A stretch of DNA of 14,280 bases from SIG480 sp045595365 (GTDB lineage: Bacteria > Bacillota > Clostridia > Oscillospirales > JAAYXM01). The notes beneath the pieces were generated by a model. That model searched no databases. It was not told the origin of the DNA and saw nothing but the letters and a program-made list of their open reading frames with translations. The stretch spans positions 1 to 14,280 of the forward strand of contig JAZOAI010000023.1 in the NCBI GenBank assembly GCA_045595365.1. The letters are read 5' to 3'. Below, piece by piece: positions 1 to 7,167 of this stretch (within the stretch, counting starts at the first letter, position 1; every line of letters begins with the position of its first letter). The position numbers were made by a program, and so were the translations under genes.

Positions 1-6
1 AAATAC

Positions 7-34
7 GGGAAGTATTGACTAATCAATACTTCCC
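7..34 (-). terminator. Hairpin downstream of the tRNA cluster, probable terminator
   Basis: A perfect 12-bp inverted repeat (GGGAAGTATTGA at 7-18, TCAATACTTCCC at 23-34) with a 4-nt loop lies about 30 nt past the 3' end of the last tRNA on the minus strand. Read on the minus strand it is followed by GTATTT, a poor U-tract, and the window edge hides what comes next. The likely role is to end the tRNA transcript; a processing hairpin is the alternative. Confidence 0.5.
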
Positions 35-66
35 AAGGGTTTGCAGAAATCCATTTTTGTTACGAC

Positions 67-142
67 TGGTGCCCCGCCCGAGGCTCGAACTCGGGACACC
101 CGCCTTAAAAGGGCGGTGCTCTACCTACTGAGCTAGTGGATC
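67..142 (-). tRNA. tRNA-Lys (anticodon TTT), atypical acceptor stem
   Basis: Reading the minus strand, the D-arm is GCTC/GAGC, the anticodon stem is CCGCC/GGCGG with loop CTTTTAA (anticodon TTT, Lys), the T-stem is CCGAG/CTCGG with loop TTCGAGC, and CCA is encoded at 67-69. The 5' acceptor strand is GATCCAC (136-142) but the 3' strand is GCGGGGC. This leaves an A-G clash at pair 2-71, an A-C clash at 6-67 and a T-G wobble at 3-70. The other four tRNAs here pair normally. It is the last gene of the cluster, 4 nt after tRNA-Gln. It is either functional with a weak stem, a decayed or recombined copy, or a sequence error. Confidence 0.85.
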
Positions 143-146
143 ATAT

Positions 147-222
147 TGGCTGGGATGGCAGGACTCGAACCTACGAATGCCAGAGTCAAAGTCTGGTGCC
201 TTACCGACTTGGCTACATCCCA
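147..222 (-). tRNA. tRNA-Gln (anticodon TTG)
   Basis: The minus-strand cloverleaf has acceptor TGGGATG/CATCCCA, anticodon stem CCAGA/TCTGG with loop CTTTGAC (anticodon TTG, Gln), and T-stem GTAGG/CCTGC with loop TTCGAGT. The discriminator is G and CCA is encoded at 147-149. All stems pair, with one T-G wobble in the T-stem. It lies between tRNA-His and tRNA-Lys in the cluster. Confidence 0.95.
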
Positions 223-246
223 ACGGGATTTTCCAAGATGGAAAAA

Positions 247-324
247 TGGGGTGGGTAGCCGGATTCGAACCGGCGACCCCCAGAGCCACAATCTGGTACT
301 CTAACCAACTGAGCTATACCCACC
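247..324 (-). tRNA. tRNA-His (anticodon GTG)
   Basis: The minus-strand cloverleaf has acceptor GTGGGTA/TACCCAC and an anticodon loop TTGTGGC between CCAGA and TCTGG, giving anticodon GTG (His). The discriminator is C73, and the base at 324 supplies the extra G(-1) opposite it. This G-1:C73 pair is the hallmark recognised by bacterial histidyl-tRNA synthetase. CCA is encoded at 247-249. Confidence 0.96.
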
Positions 325-364
325 ATAAAACAAACTTTGAAGCTCTTTCCAAAAAACGGGCATA

Positions 365-441
<77 letters not shown>

Positions 442-469
442 ACGTCATAGGTCATATGCGCAAAAAAAA

Positions 470-543
<74 letters not shown>

Positions 544-558
544 ACATTCAGCTTATAA

Positions 559-587
559 ATTCTACCACACTAAACGCGTGTTGTCAA
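559..587 (-). promoter_or_regulatory. Sigma-A-type promoter of the tRNA cluster
   Basis: On the minus strand a perfect -35 box TTGACA (582-587) is followed by a 17-nt spacer and a -10 box TAGAAT (559-564), one base from consensus. It sits just upstream of tRNA-Gly and points through all five tRNAs. A near-consensus promoter is what is expected for a stable-RNA operon. Confidence 0.85.
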
Positions 588-613
588 GCAAATATTTTTA
601 ATTTTTCCGATTT

Positions 614-644
614 TTTTCGGCTCCCCGAAAGAGAGAGCCGAAAA
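614..644 (-). terminator. Hairpin after the sugar kinase gene
   Basis: A 10-bp inverted repeat (TTTTCGGCTC at 614-623, GAGCCGAAAA at 635-644) with an 11-nt loop lies 13 nt past the stop codon of the PfkB-family gene. Read on the minus strand, the A-rich arm comes last and no U-run follows the stem, so it is not a canonical intrinsic terminator. It could be a 3'-end stabilising stem or a weak terminator ahead of the tRNA promoter. Confidence 0.4.
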
Positions 645-656
645 TGCCCGACAGTT

Positions 657-1544
657 TTACATCTCCGAGAAAACTTTCATAATCTCCTCGGTCTCTGCAA
701 GAGAAGTGCTTGCCGCGGTCGCGCTCCCTGCCGCCATAGCAAGCGAAAGTGCAAAAGAAAATCCTTTAGGATACCCTGCAACAAACCCGGCGAGGCACGA
801 ATCCCCCGCGCCTACCGTGCTTTTAACCTCAACACGCGGCGCGCGGGCGCGGTAGATGTTGCCATCCTCCGCCGCGAGGATTGCCCCCTCGCCCCCGAGC
901 GACACAAGAACGTTTTTAGCCCCCTTTTCACGGAGTTCTGATGCACACGCGGCAATTTCGCCATCGGAAAGGCTTTCCTTTCCAAATATATTTTCAAGCT
1001 CCTCACGGTTCGGCTTGACGAGAAATGGCTTTTTCTCTATCGCGAAAAGAAGGTCATCCCCCTCCATATCTGCAACAAGCCTCGTATGAGATGCCGCATT
1101 TATAACGTTTTCGAGAAGCTTTCCGCTTTCGCTCTCGGGGCTCTTGCCCGAGATTATGACGGTATCGCTCTCAGAAAGGGCACGAAGCTTTGAAATAAGC
1201 TCTTCCTCTTCGCTTTCGCGTATGCACGGCCCCTTCCCGTTTATCGCGCTTTCAGCTTCTGAAATGATTTTAACATTTATTCGTGAATTATCGGATATTT
1301 CACAAAAATCGCATTCTATCCCCGCCCGTCTTGCAAGCCTCTCTATTTCCTTCCCTGAAAAACCGCCGACAAAACCGAGCGCACGATTTTCCACACCCAG
1401 GCGTGAAAGAATTGCTGAAACGTTTATTCCCTTTCCGCCGAAGCTGCAAACTTCTGCCTCGCTGCGGTTGATTTTCCCCGCGCGAAAGGTTTCGGGAAAC
1501 ATCGAATAATCAATTGATGGGTTTAATGTAATCGTATATATCAT
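657..1544 (-). CDS. PfkB-family sugar kinase, probable 1-phosphofructokinase
   Basis: This is a ribokinase/PfkB-fold cytosolic kinase that phosphorylates a sugar phosphate with ATP. The closest fit is 1-phosphofructokinase (FruK: fructose-1-P to fructose-1,6-bisP) or the related tagatose-6-phosphate kinase LacC. The N-terminus MIYTITLNPSIDY (1-13) is typical of FruK/LacC. GGKGIN (36-41) is the substrate-binding PfkB signature. TVGAGD (243-248) is the C-terminal signature that forms the anion hole, with the catalytic base Asp248. The length of 295 aa is normal. I chose the ATG at 1544 because GGAGG sits 8 nt before it; an in-frame ATG 15 nt upstream overlaps that ribosome site. No fructose PTS or DeoR-type regulator is adjacent, so the exact substrate is unproven. 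Confidence 0.85.
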   Translation of the reverse strand: MIYTITLNPSIDYSMFPETFRAGKINRSEAEVCSFGGKGINVSAILSRLGVENRALGFVGGFSGKEIERLARRAGIECDFCEISDNSRINVKIISEAESAINGKGPCIRESEEEELISKLRALSESDTVIISGKSPESESGKLLENVINAASHTRLVADMEGDDLLFAIEKKPFLVKPNREELENIFGKESLSDGEIAACASELREKGAKNVLVSLGGEGAILAAEDGNIYRARAPRVEVKSTVGAGDSCLAGFVAGYPKGFSFALSLAMAAGSATAASTSLAETEEIMKVFSEM

Positions 1545-1580
1545 CAAACTTTCCTCCATGCCCTGAAATATACTACTATA

Positions 1581-1610
1581 AATATATCATATATTCCGCA
1601 GCTCGGGCAA
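1581..1610 (-). promoter_or_regulatory. Possible promoter of the sugar kinase
   Basis: On the minus strand TTGCCC (1605-1610) and TATATT (1581-1586) are separated by 18 nt, about 37 nt upstream of the ATG. Both boxes are imperfect. The AT-rich stretch offers other -10 choices, so the placement is tentative. Confidence 0.4.
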
Positions 1611-1659
1611 GTGAAAATCCTCGATTTGTTTAAAACGGCGCGTGTTTCTTAAAATGGAA

Positions 1660-1690
1660 AATATTTTTCAAAAAACAGTTGAAAAATATT
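1660..1690. promoter_or_regulatory. Inverted repeat overlapping the secG -35 box
   Basis: Two perfect 10-nt arms, AATATTTTTC (1660-1669) and GAAAAATATT (1681-1690), are separated by 11 nt. The right arm begins inside the -35 box of the secG promoter. The symmetry and position would suit an operator for a dimeric repressor, but the arms are nearly pure A/T and may simply reflect an AT-rich upstream element. Confidence 0.35.
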
Positions 1691-1707
1691 CAAACCCGTG
1701 TTAAAAT
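1679..1707 (+). promoter_or_regulatory. Sigma-A-type promoter of secG
   Basis: TTGAAA (1679-1684), a 17-nt spacer and TAAAAT (1702-1707) form a good vegetative promoter. It leaves a leader of roughly 55 nt before the secG ribosome-binding site. Confidence 0.75.
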
Positions 1708-1768
1708 ATACTGTACTTATGTTTACAAAAGTTGCCGCATGTGCGGCTATTATTCGGAGGTGTTTATT

Positions 1769-2005
1769 TTGAGACTTGCACTTGCTATTATTCAGATTGT
1801 TCTTTCCGTTGCTTTGGTCGGAGTAGTTCTCCTTCAGCAGAGCCGCCGTCAGGGGCTTTCGGGAGCTATTTCCGGTGCAGCTGACACGTTCTTCTCAAAG
1901 AACAAGTCAAAAGGCCTTGACTCTCTTCTCGTTAAGCTTACGGCAGTTATCGCAGCGATATTCATTATCGTCACTCTCGTGCTTAACTTCGGTTTCATCG
2001 CGTGA
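1769..2005 (+). CDS. secG: Protein translocase subunit SecG
   Basis: SecG is the small inner-membrane subunit of the SecYEG export channel and assists SecA-driven protein translocation. The 78-aa product is the usual size. Two hydrophobic helices lie at about residues 3-22 and 55-75. Between them is the conserved segment after LLQQ (21-24), followed by a Gly/Ser-rich stretch (GLSGAISGAADTFF, 29-42) typical of the family. I placed the start at TTG 1769 because CGGAGG lies about 8 nt upstream; an upstream in-frame ATG would add about 30 unrelated residues and override the ribosome site. It has its own promoter and a strong terminator, so it appears monocistronic. Confidence 0.9.
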   Translation: MRLALAIIQIVLSVALVGVVLLQQSRRQGLSGAISGAADTFFSKNKSKGLDSLLVKLTAVIAAIFIIVTLVLNFGFIA

Positions 2006-2011
2006 GTCACA

Positions 2012-2050
2012 ACGGTGCGCACAGCATGGCTTGCGCACCGTGTTTTTTAT
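2012..2050 (+). terminator. Intrinsic terminator after secG
   Basis: A 10-bp perfect stem (ACGGTGCGCA at 2012-2021, TGCGCACCGT at 2032-2041) with a 10-nt loop is followed by GTTTTTTAT. It starts 6 nt after the secG stop codon, a canonical rho-independent terminator. Confidence 0.9.
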
Positions 2051-2081
2051 TTAAATTCTAAATTTTAAAGGGGCACTTACT

Positions 2082-3908
2082 TTGACAAATCCTAACATCA
2101 GAAACATAGCTATCATAGCTCACGTCGACCACGGCAAAACCACCCTTGTCGACGAGATGCTCAAGCAAAGCGGAACCTTCCGCGAAAATCAGGTTGTTGC
2201 AGAACGCGTTATGGACTCAAACGACATTGAGCGTGAACGCGGCATAACAATCCTTGCAAAAAACACGTCTATCCGATATAAAGACGTTAAGATTAACGTT
2301 ATAGACACCCCGGGCCACGCGGACTTCGGCGGCGAGGTTGAGCGCGTTCTCAAAATGGTAGACGGCGTTATTCTTCTTGTTGATGCTGCAGAAGGCCCAA
2401 TGCCGCAAACTCGATTCGTTCTCCAAAAGGCACTTTCTCTCGGGCACCGCGTTATCATTGCAATCAACAAGATTGACCGCCCGGATGCGCGCCTTGACGA
2501 GATTGAAGACGAGGTCTTAGAGCTTTTTATGGACCTTGAAGCAAATGACGACCAGCTCGACTCTCCGTTTCTCTTCTGCAGCGCCCGCGCAGGCACCGCA
2601 AGTGAGCGCGCAGATGAAGAGGGCGAAAATCTCTTGCCGCTTCTCGACAAGATTATCGAATATATCCCCGCGCCGAGCGCAAACGCAGACGAGCCTATGC
2701 GAATGCTCGTCTCCTCTATTGACTACAACGACTATGTCGGAAGAATCGCAATCGGCAGAATCGAATCAGGCGTTATCCGCCAGAATCAAGACGTTATCGT
2801 CTGCGATTATCACGGGCTTCGCGAACCTAAAAAAGCCCGCATAACTGCGATGTATCAGTTTGAAGGGCTTGAGAGAGTCCCTGTTACCGAGGCAAGCGCG
2901 GGCAACATCATCTGCCTTTCAGGAATTTCGGAAATCACTATCGGCGACACTATCTGCACTCCCGAATTTGCAGAGCCGATTCCGTTTGTGAAAATCTCAG
3001 AGCCTACGGTCGAAATGACCTTCTCCGTCAACGATTCTCCGTTTGCAGGGCGTGAGGGAAAGTTTGTTACTACACGAAACATCAAAGACAGGCTTGAGCG
3101 CGAGCTTTTAAAAGACGTTTCCCTCAAAGTCAGCCAGGCCGATAACACCTCTGACTCCTTCATCGTCTCCGGGCGCGGAGAGATGCACCTCTCCATACTT
3201 ATCGAAAATATGCGCCGTGAAGGGTATGAGTTCCAGGTAAGCACTCCGCGCGTTCTTCTCCGCGAGATTGACGGGGTTTTGTGTGAGCCTATGGAAGAGC
3301 TTGTTATTGACGTTCCCGAAGAGTCCGTCGGGGCGGTTATCGAAAAGCTCGGCTCAAGGCGCGGCGAAATGACAAAGATGTCTCAGATGGGTAGCCGTAT
3401 GAGAATTGAATTCATTATTCCTGCGCGCGGGCTTTTCGGATACAGAAACGAATTTCTGACCGACACCAAGGGCGAGGGGATCCTGAACTCCATTTTTCAC
3501 GGATACGCGCCTTCAAAAGGCGACATTCCCCGCCGTGCAACAGGCTCGCTTATCGCTTATGAAACAGGCGAAGCTGTCGGATATGGCATCTTCAACGTTC
3601 AGGACCGCGGCGCGATGTTTATTTCTCCGGGTGATAACGTCTATGCCGGCATGATAGTCGGCGTTTCGTCAAAGGCTGACGATATCGTCGTTAATGTCTG
3701 CAAGAAAAAACAGCTCACGAATATGCGTGCATCGGGCAGTGACGATGCCCTCCGCCTGGTTCCGCCGAGAAATTTAAGCCTTGAGCAGATGCTTGAGTTT
3801 CTTGCCGATGATGAGCTTCTGGAGGTTACCCCCGAATCTCTGCGCATGAGAAAGCGTCTTCTTGACCACGGCGCGCGAATGAAGCTTCTGAAGGGAAAGC
3901 AGCAATAA
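2082..3908 (+). CDS. typA: Ribosome-associated GTPase TypA/BipA
   Basis: TypA/BipA is a translational GTPase of the EF-G/LepA class. It binds the ribosome and supports 50S assembly and growth under stress or cold. The 608-aa length matches the family. The G1 loop is AHVDHGKT (13-20), switch I carries RERGITI (51-57), G3 is DTPGH (75-79) and G4 is NKID (129-132). Beta-barrel, EF-G-like III/V and BipA C-terminal regions follow (e.g. SGRGEMHLS and RRGEMTKM). The start is TTG, with AAAGGGG about 8 nt upstream, which may lower expression. No confident separate promoter is visible after the secG terminator. The lipoprotein gene follows 47 nt later and is probably co-transcribed. Confidence 0.95.
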   Translation: MTNPNIRNIAIIAHVDHGKTTLVDEMLKQSGTFRENQVVAERVMDSNDIERERGITILAKNTSIRYKDVKINVIDTPGHADFGGEVERVLKMVDGVILLVDAAEGPMPQTRFVLQKALSLGHRVIIAINKIDRPDARLDEIEDEVLELFMDLEANDDQLDSPFLFCSARAGTASERADEEGENLLPLLDKIIEYIPAPSANADEPMRMLVSSIDYNDYVGRIAIGRIESGVIRQNQDVIVCDYHGLREPKKARITAMYQFEGLERVPVTEASAGNIICLSGISEITIGDTICTPEFAEPIPFVKISEPTVEMTFSVNDSPFAGREGKFVTTRNIKDRLERELLKDVSLKVSQADNTSDSFIVSGRGEMHLSILIENMRREGYEFQVSTPRVLLREIDGVLCEPMEELVIDVPEESVGAVIEKLGSRRGEMTKMSQMGSRMRIEFIIPARGLFGYRNEFLTDTKGEGILNSIFHGYAPSKGDIPRRATGSLIAYETGEAVGYGIFNVQDRGAMFISPGDNVYAGMIVGVSSKADDIVVNVCKKKQLTNMRASGSDDALRLVPPRNLSLEQMLEFLADDELLEVTPESLRMRKRLLDHGARMKLLKGKQQ

Positions 3909-3955
3909 CCTCATAGACTTCTGCATACTTTTCTGCTCTGGAAGGGGTAAGAATT

Positions 3956-5413
3956 ATGAAAAAATATGTTTCTTTGCTTTTCGTTCTTGTTCTTCTTCTC
4001 TGCTCGTGCGATATTTCCGAGATTGAAGAAATTGACGAAGCCATTGCCGAGGAAACAGGGGCTGTGAAAGTCGACACCTCCACTTTCGGAGCGGGCGTGG
4101 CTCTCAGTGAAAGTGCCGACCCGTACACTACCGAAAACAAGCTTAATTCGGAGCTTATGGGGCTTATATGTGAAAGCCTTTTTTCGGTTTCCGAAACCTT
4201 CGAGGTCTCTCCCGTTCTCTGCAAGGACTATACCTATTCTGACAAAACGTATGTCTTCAACATAAAAAAGAATGTCTCCTTCTCAGACGGAAGCACACTT
4301 TTGCCCTCTGACGTGGAATATTCTCTCAGGGCTGCACTTGAACACGGCTCGTATTACGCGGCAAACCTTTCTGCGATTGACAGCATCTCCTCTTCAGACA
4401 GAAACGGAACCGTCACCATAAGGCTTAAATATGACAACTCCCGCTTCCCTGCACTTTTAGATATCCCGATAATAAAAACCGGCACACGGGGCGACAAGCT
4501 CCCGAAGGGAACGGGGATTTATGCGCCAAAGGATGATTTCTCAGCTCTTGTCGCAAGGAGCAACCACCATAGTGGAAAAACTCCGAAATATTCCGTGATT
4601 TCCCTGACCGACGTGGCAAGCTCGGACGAACTTCTGTTTGAGTTTGACAACCACACCATATCGCTTCTCACAAGCGACCCGACAGGAACCTCACCGCTAT
4701 CCCCGCTCAGCACATCTCAGATTAAAAACATCTCCACAACGCGCCTGCATTTTCTCGGCTTCAATACGAGAAAAGCGCCGCTTTCCGACAACGCAGTGCG
4801 CCGCTCTATTGCACGGGCAATAGACAGAGAGAGCGCGGCATATAACGATTTTGCGCTTATGGGCCGGCCTTCCGCTTTGCCGATCCACCCCGGTACTTCT
4901 TCATACCCTGCTGAAATCTCAGAGCTTCTCGCCTATGACGGAAATGCGCGCCTTGACATTCCGGAGCCTCTCACCCTGCTTGTGAACTCTGAAAATCAGG
5001 GTAAGCTTGCCGTGTGCAAGCGCATCGCGGAAACTCTGACAAGGCTCGGGGCTCCATGTACCGTGCGTGCGCTTTCTTTTAACGACTACGCAAGCGCTCT
5101 CGCCGGCGGCGACTTTGACCTTTATTATGCCGAGGTTTCCCTAAGCCCTGATTTTGACCTTACGCGTCTTTTGCAGGGTTCTTTAAACTACGGCGGTTTT
5201 TACGATGCAGAGCTTTTATCTCTCCATTCTTCCTATCTTGCAGGGGATGAAGCGCGCGATGATTTTTTCCGCGCTTTTTGCGATAAAGTTCCCTTTGCCC
5301 CGATTTTCTTTAAGGACACGGCCCTCTACACACAAACCGGATTTTTTGAGAAAATGACACCAACTGCACAGAATACCTATAACAGCTTCTGCGACTGGGT
5401 TGTGAAAAGCTGA
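3956..5413 (+). CDS. Family-5 extracellular solute-binding lipoprotein (ABC transporter type)
   Basis: This is a periplasmic-type binding protein (SBP_bac_5, peptide/nickel/oligopeptide class) anchored to the outer face of the membrane. The 18-residue signal ends in LCSC, with Cys18 as the lipidation site. Family features are the segment YVFNIKKNVSFSDGSTLLP (100-118) and AVRRSIARAIDRE (281-293). The length of 485 aa is a little short for the family (often 500-550). The start ATG has AAGGGG about 8 nt upstream. No permease or ATPase gene is adjacent, so its transporter must lie elsewhere or it acts as an orphan receptor. It follows typA after 47 nt and the flippase gene comes after a hairpin. 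The ligand cannot be read from the sequence. Confidence 0.85.
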   Translation: MKKYVSLLFVLVLLLCSCDISEIEEIDEAIAEETGAVKVDTSTFGAGVALSESADPYTTENKLNSELMGLICESLFSVSETFEVSPVLCKDYTYSDKTYVFNIKKNVSFSDGSTLLPSDVEYSLRAALEHGSYYAANLSAIDSISSSDRNGTVTIRLKYDNSRFPALLDIPIIKTGTRGDKLPKGTGIYAPKDDFSALVARSNHHSGKTPKYSVISLTDVASSDELLFEFDNHTISLLTSDPTGTSPLSPLSTSQIKNISTTRLHFLGFNTRKAPLSDNAVRRSIARAIDRESAAYNDFALMGRPSALPIHPGTSSYPAEISELLAYDGNARLDIPEPLTLLVNSENQGKLAVCKRIAETLTRLGAPCTVRALSFNDYASALAGGDFDLYYAEVSLSPDFDLTRLLQGSLNYGGFYDAELLSLHSSYLAGDEARDDFFRAFCDKVPFAPIFFKDTALYTQTGFFEKMTPTAQNTYNSFCDWVVKS

Positions 5414-5427
5414 CCGAGCTATATTAT
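5400..5427 (+). promoter_or_regulatory. Weak candidate promoter before the flippase gene
   Basis: TTGTGA (5400-5405) and TATTAT (5422-5427) are 16 nt apart, straddling the end of the binding-protein gene. It would place transcription start upstream of the hairpin at 5453-5487. Both boxes are imperfect. Confidence 0.3.
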
Positions 5428-5452
5428 CTCGCTTAACAACAGAATATAACAT

Positions 5453-5490
5453 AACACCTCCGTCATATAAATTATGTCGGAGGTGTTTTT
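5453..5490 (+). promoter_or_regulatory. Terminator-like hairpin containing the flippase ribosome-binding site
   Basis: Two 15-nt arms (5453-5467 and 5473-5487) pair with a single T-T mismatch (5463/5477) around a 5-nt loop, and T5486-T5490 form a T-run. By shape this is an intrinsic terminator for the typA/lipoprotein transcript. The right arm, however, contains CGGAGGTG (5478-5485), the only good Shine-Dalgarno for the ATG at 5491, and the stem pairs it with CACCTCCG. When folded, the hairpin would both stop transcription and hide the ribosome site. Confidence 0.75.
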
Positions 5491-7044
5491 ATGTTCTTTC
5501 CGCGCATAAGCCACGGCGCCGTTTTGCGAAACCTTTCCGCAATCGCCGTTTCAAATATATTTCTTCAGCTTCTGGGTTTTGTATACCGTATTTTTCTAAG
5601 CAGAATGACGGGCGCGGAGGGCATGGGAGTCTATCAGCTCATAATGCCCTTTTACTCCCTGCTCACTTCTCTCACACTCACAGGGCTGACTGTTGCCGTT
5701 GCAAAAATATCAGCTGAGCGCGCATCTCTCGGAGATTTCTCCGGCGCGAGAAAATCCGTTTCTTCTGCCGTCAGAATTTTTTCGTTTTCGCTTTTTCTTG
5801 CCGCACTTTTCACTTTCTTTTTCCACGATTTTATTTGTAACGCTTTTCTGGGGGACATTCGAGTTCTTCCCTCTCTTCCCTTTCTCTTTATCTGCCTCTT
5901 TCTCACAGGGCTTGAAAATATAATGAAAAACTATTTTTACGGTGTCGGGAGAGTCGCTCCGCAGATAACAAGCGAGCTTTCAGAGCAAATAATCCGCGCG
6001 CTTGCGGTAGTCGGGCTTTTATACTTCTTTTCGCCATCCTCTGCCGCCATATCCTCAATGCTGATTATCTGCGGAATGATTGTGAGCGAGCTTTCAAGCT
6101 CCTTTATCCTGTCTATGTTTTATCGCTTTGGAAAAAGAAAACCGCAGACTGCGCGCCCTTCTCCGCCAAAAGCGCGCGAGCTTACAAAAATATCGCTTCC
6201 TATATCGACATCACAAAGCATCAACAACCTTTTGTCAACACTGAACTGCGCGCTTATTCCGCAAAGGCTTCGCGCTTCCGGAATGAGCGCGTCGGCGGCA
6301 ACCGGGAGCTTCGGCGTAATGTTCGGGATGACGATGCCTCTTCTTTCCTTCCCCATAGCTTTCATCGCAGCTCTTACCTCTGTTATGGTGCCTAAAATAT
6401 CGGAAGCTTTCGCAAAGGGCGACTTTGCCGATATGAGAAGAAAGGCAGGGAAAACGATTCACGCGACAGGCCTTCTCGCGATGCCGCTCACCGCAATTAT
6501 GATTCCTCTCGGGAGGCCTCTGGGCGAGCTTTTGTTTGCACAAAACAACGTCGGGAATCTTATGTTTCCATTATGCATCGCAACGCTTATCTCCTATTAT
6601 GAGCTTACTCTCGGCGCACTTTTAAATGCCATCGGCAAGCAAACCCGCTCGGCAATCTATATAATTTCCACGGGCATTCTCCAGCTTGTATTCACCTGGC
6701 TTGTCGGCATCCCGGGCATCGGAATGCGAGGGTTTGTAGTAGGCTCAATAGTTTCCGGGGGAATCTGCGCTTCTCTCCAGTTTCTCTGTCTCTGCCGCGA
6801 ACTTTCGCTCTCGCCAAGATTTGAAAATTGGTTTTTTTCCCCGTTTCTTGCCTCTGTCCTTTGCGCCTTTGTTGCCGAAATAGTCTATACCTTCTCGGGT
6901 AGCCTCCTCGTTGCGGCAACAACTTCCCTTGCCACTTATTTTTTATCCCTCTGGTCACTCGGAACAAATCCCGTGAGGTATATAAAAACACTGATTCCGA
7001 AAGAAGACCACACCCCCCGGAAGATAATAAAGCCTCACAAATAA
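5491..7044 (+). CDS. SpoVB-like polysaccharide/lipid flippase (MOP superfamily)
   Basis: This is a polytopic membrane protein of the MATE-like MOP/PST superfamily, closest to stage V sporulation protein B (SpoVB), which is implicated in moving lipid-linked cell-wall or cortex precursors across the membrane. The 517-aa length fits. The N-terminal signature is GFVYRIFLSRMTGAEGMGVY (30-49), and a dozen or more hydrophobic segments cover the protein. The C-terminus is basic (KEDHTPRKIIKPHK). The start ATG lies 5 nt after the hairpin-embedded GGAGGTG. Translation may therefore depend on opening that hairpin. Clostridial genomes often carry several SpoVB-like genes, so a role in sporulation rather than vegetative envelope synthesis is not proven here. 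Confidence 0.85.
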   Translation: MFFPRISHGAVLRNLSAIAVSNIFLQLLGFVYRIFLSRMTGAEGMGVYQLIMPFYSLLTSLTLTGLTVAVAKISAERASLGDFSGARKSVSSAVRIFSFSLFLAALFTFFFHDFICNAFLGDIRVLPSLPFLFICLFLTGLENIMKNYFYGVGRVAPQITSELSEQIIRALAVVGLLYFFSPSSAAISSMLIICGMIVSELSSSFILSMFYRFGKRKPQTARPSPPKARELTKISLPISTSQSINNLLSTLNCALIPQRLRASGMSASAATGSFGVMFGMTMPLLSFPIAFIAALTSVMVPKISEAFAKGDFADMRRKAGKTIHATGLLAMPLTAIMIPLGRPLGELLFAQNNVGNLMFPLCIATLISYYELTLGALLNAIGKQTRSAIYIISTGILQLVFTWLVGIPGIGMRGFVVGSIVSGGICASLQFLCLCRELSLSPRFENWFFSPFLASVLCAFVAEIVYTFSGSLLVAATTSLATYFLSLWSLGTNPVRYIKTLIPKEDHTPRKIIKPHK

Positions 7045-7058
7045 GGCGGGTGGTTTTT
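7007..7058 (+). terminator. Imperfect terminator overlapping the flippase 3' end
   Basis: ACCAC plus a C-rich run (7007-7018) can pair with GGCGGGTGGT (7045-7054), with two mismatches and a long loop, followed by TTTTT (7054-7058). The left arm lies inside the coding sequence. It is plausible but weak. Confidence 0.4.
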
Positions 7059-7167
7059 CATTTTCGGGCAAAGCCCTAACTGATACTGGCGACGCACAAG
7101 TGCGTTTTAGGTTGGCCTGCCAGCCATGCAACTGTTACTTGCCACCCATAAATGGATTGCTTTTTTG

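Noticed and set aside
1..60. Integration (att) site at the end of the tRNA cluster
   Set aside because: No integrase, no duplicated tRNA 3' end and no mobile genes are visible; the inverted repeat is better explained as a terminator hairpin.
1545..1559. Five-residue N-terminal extension of the sugar kinase
   Set aside because: The upstream ATG overlaps the GGAGG site that serves the ATG at 1544, and the family begins at MIYT.
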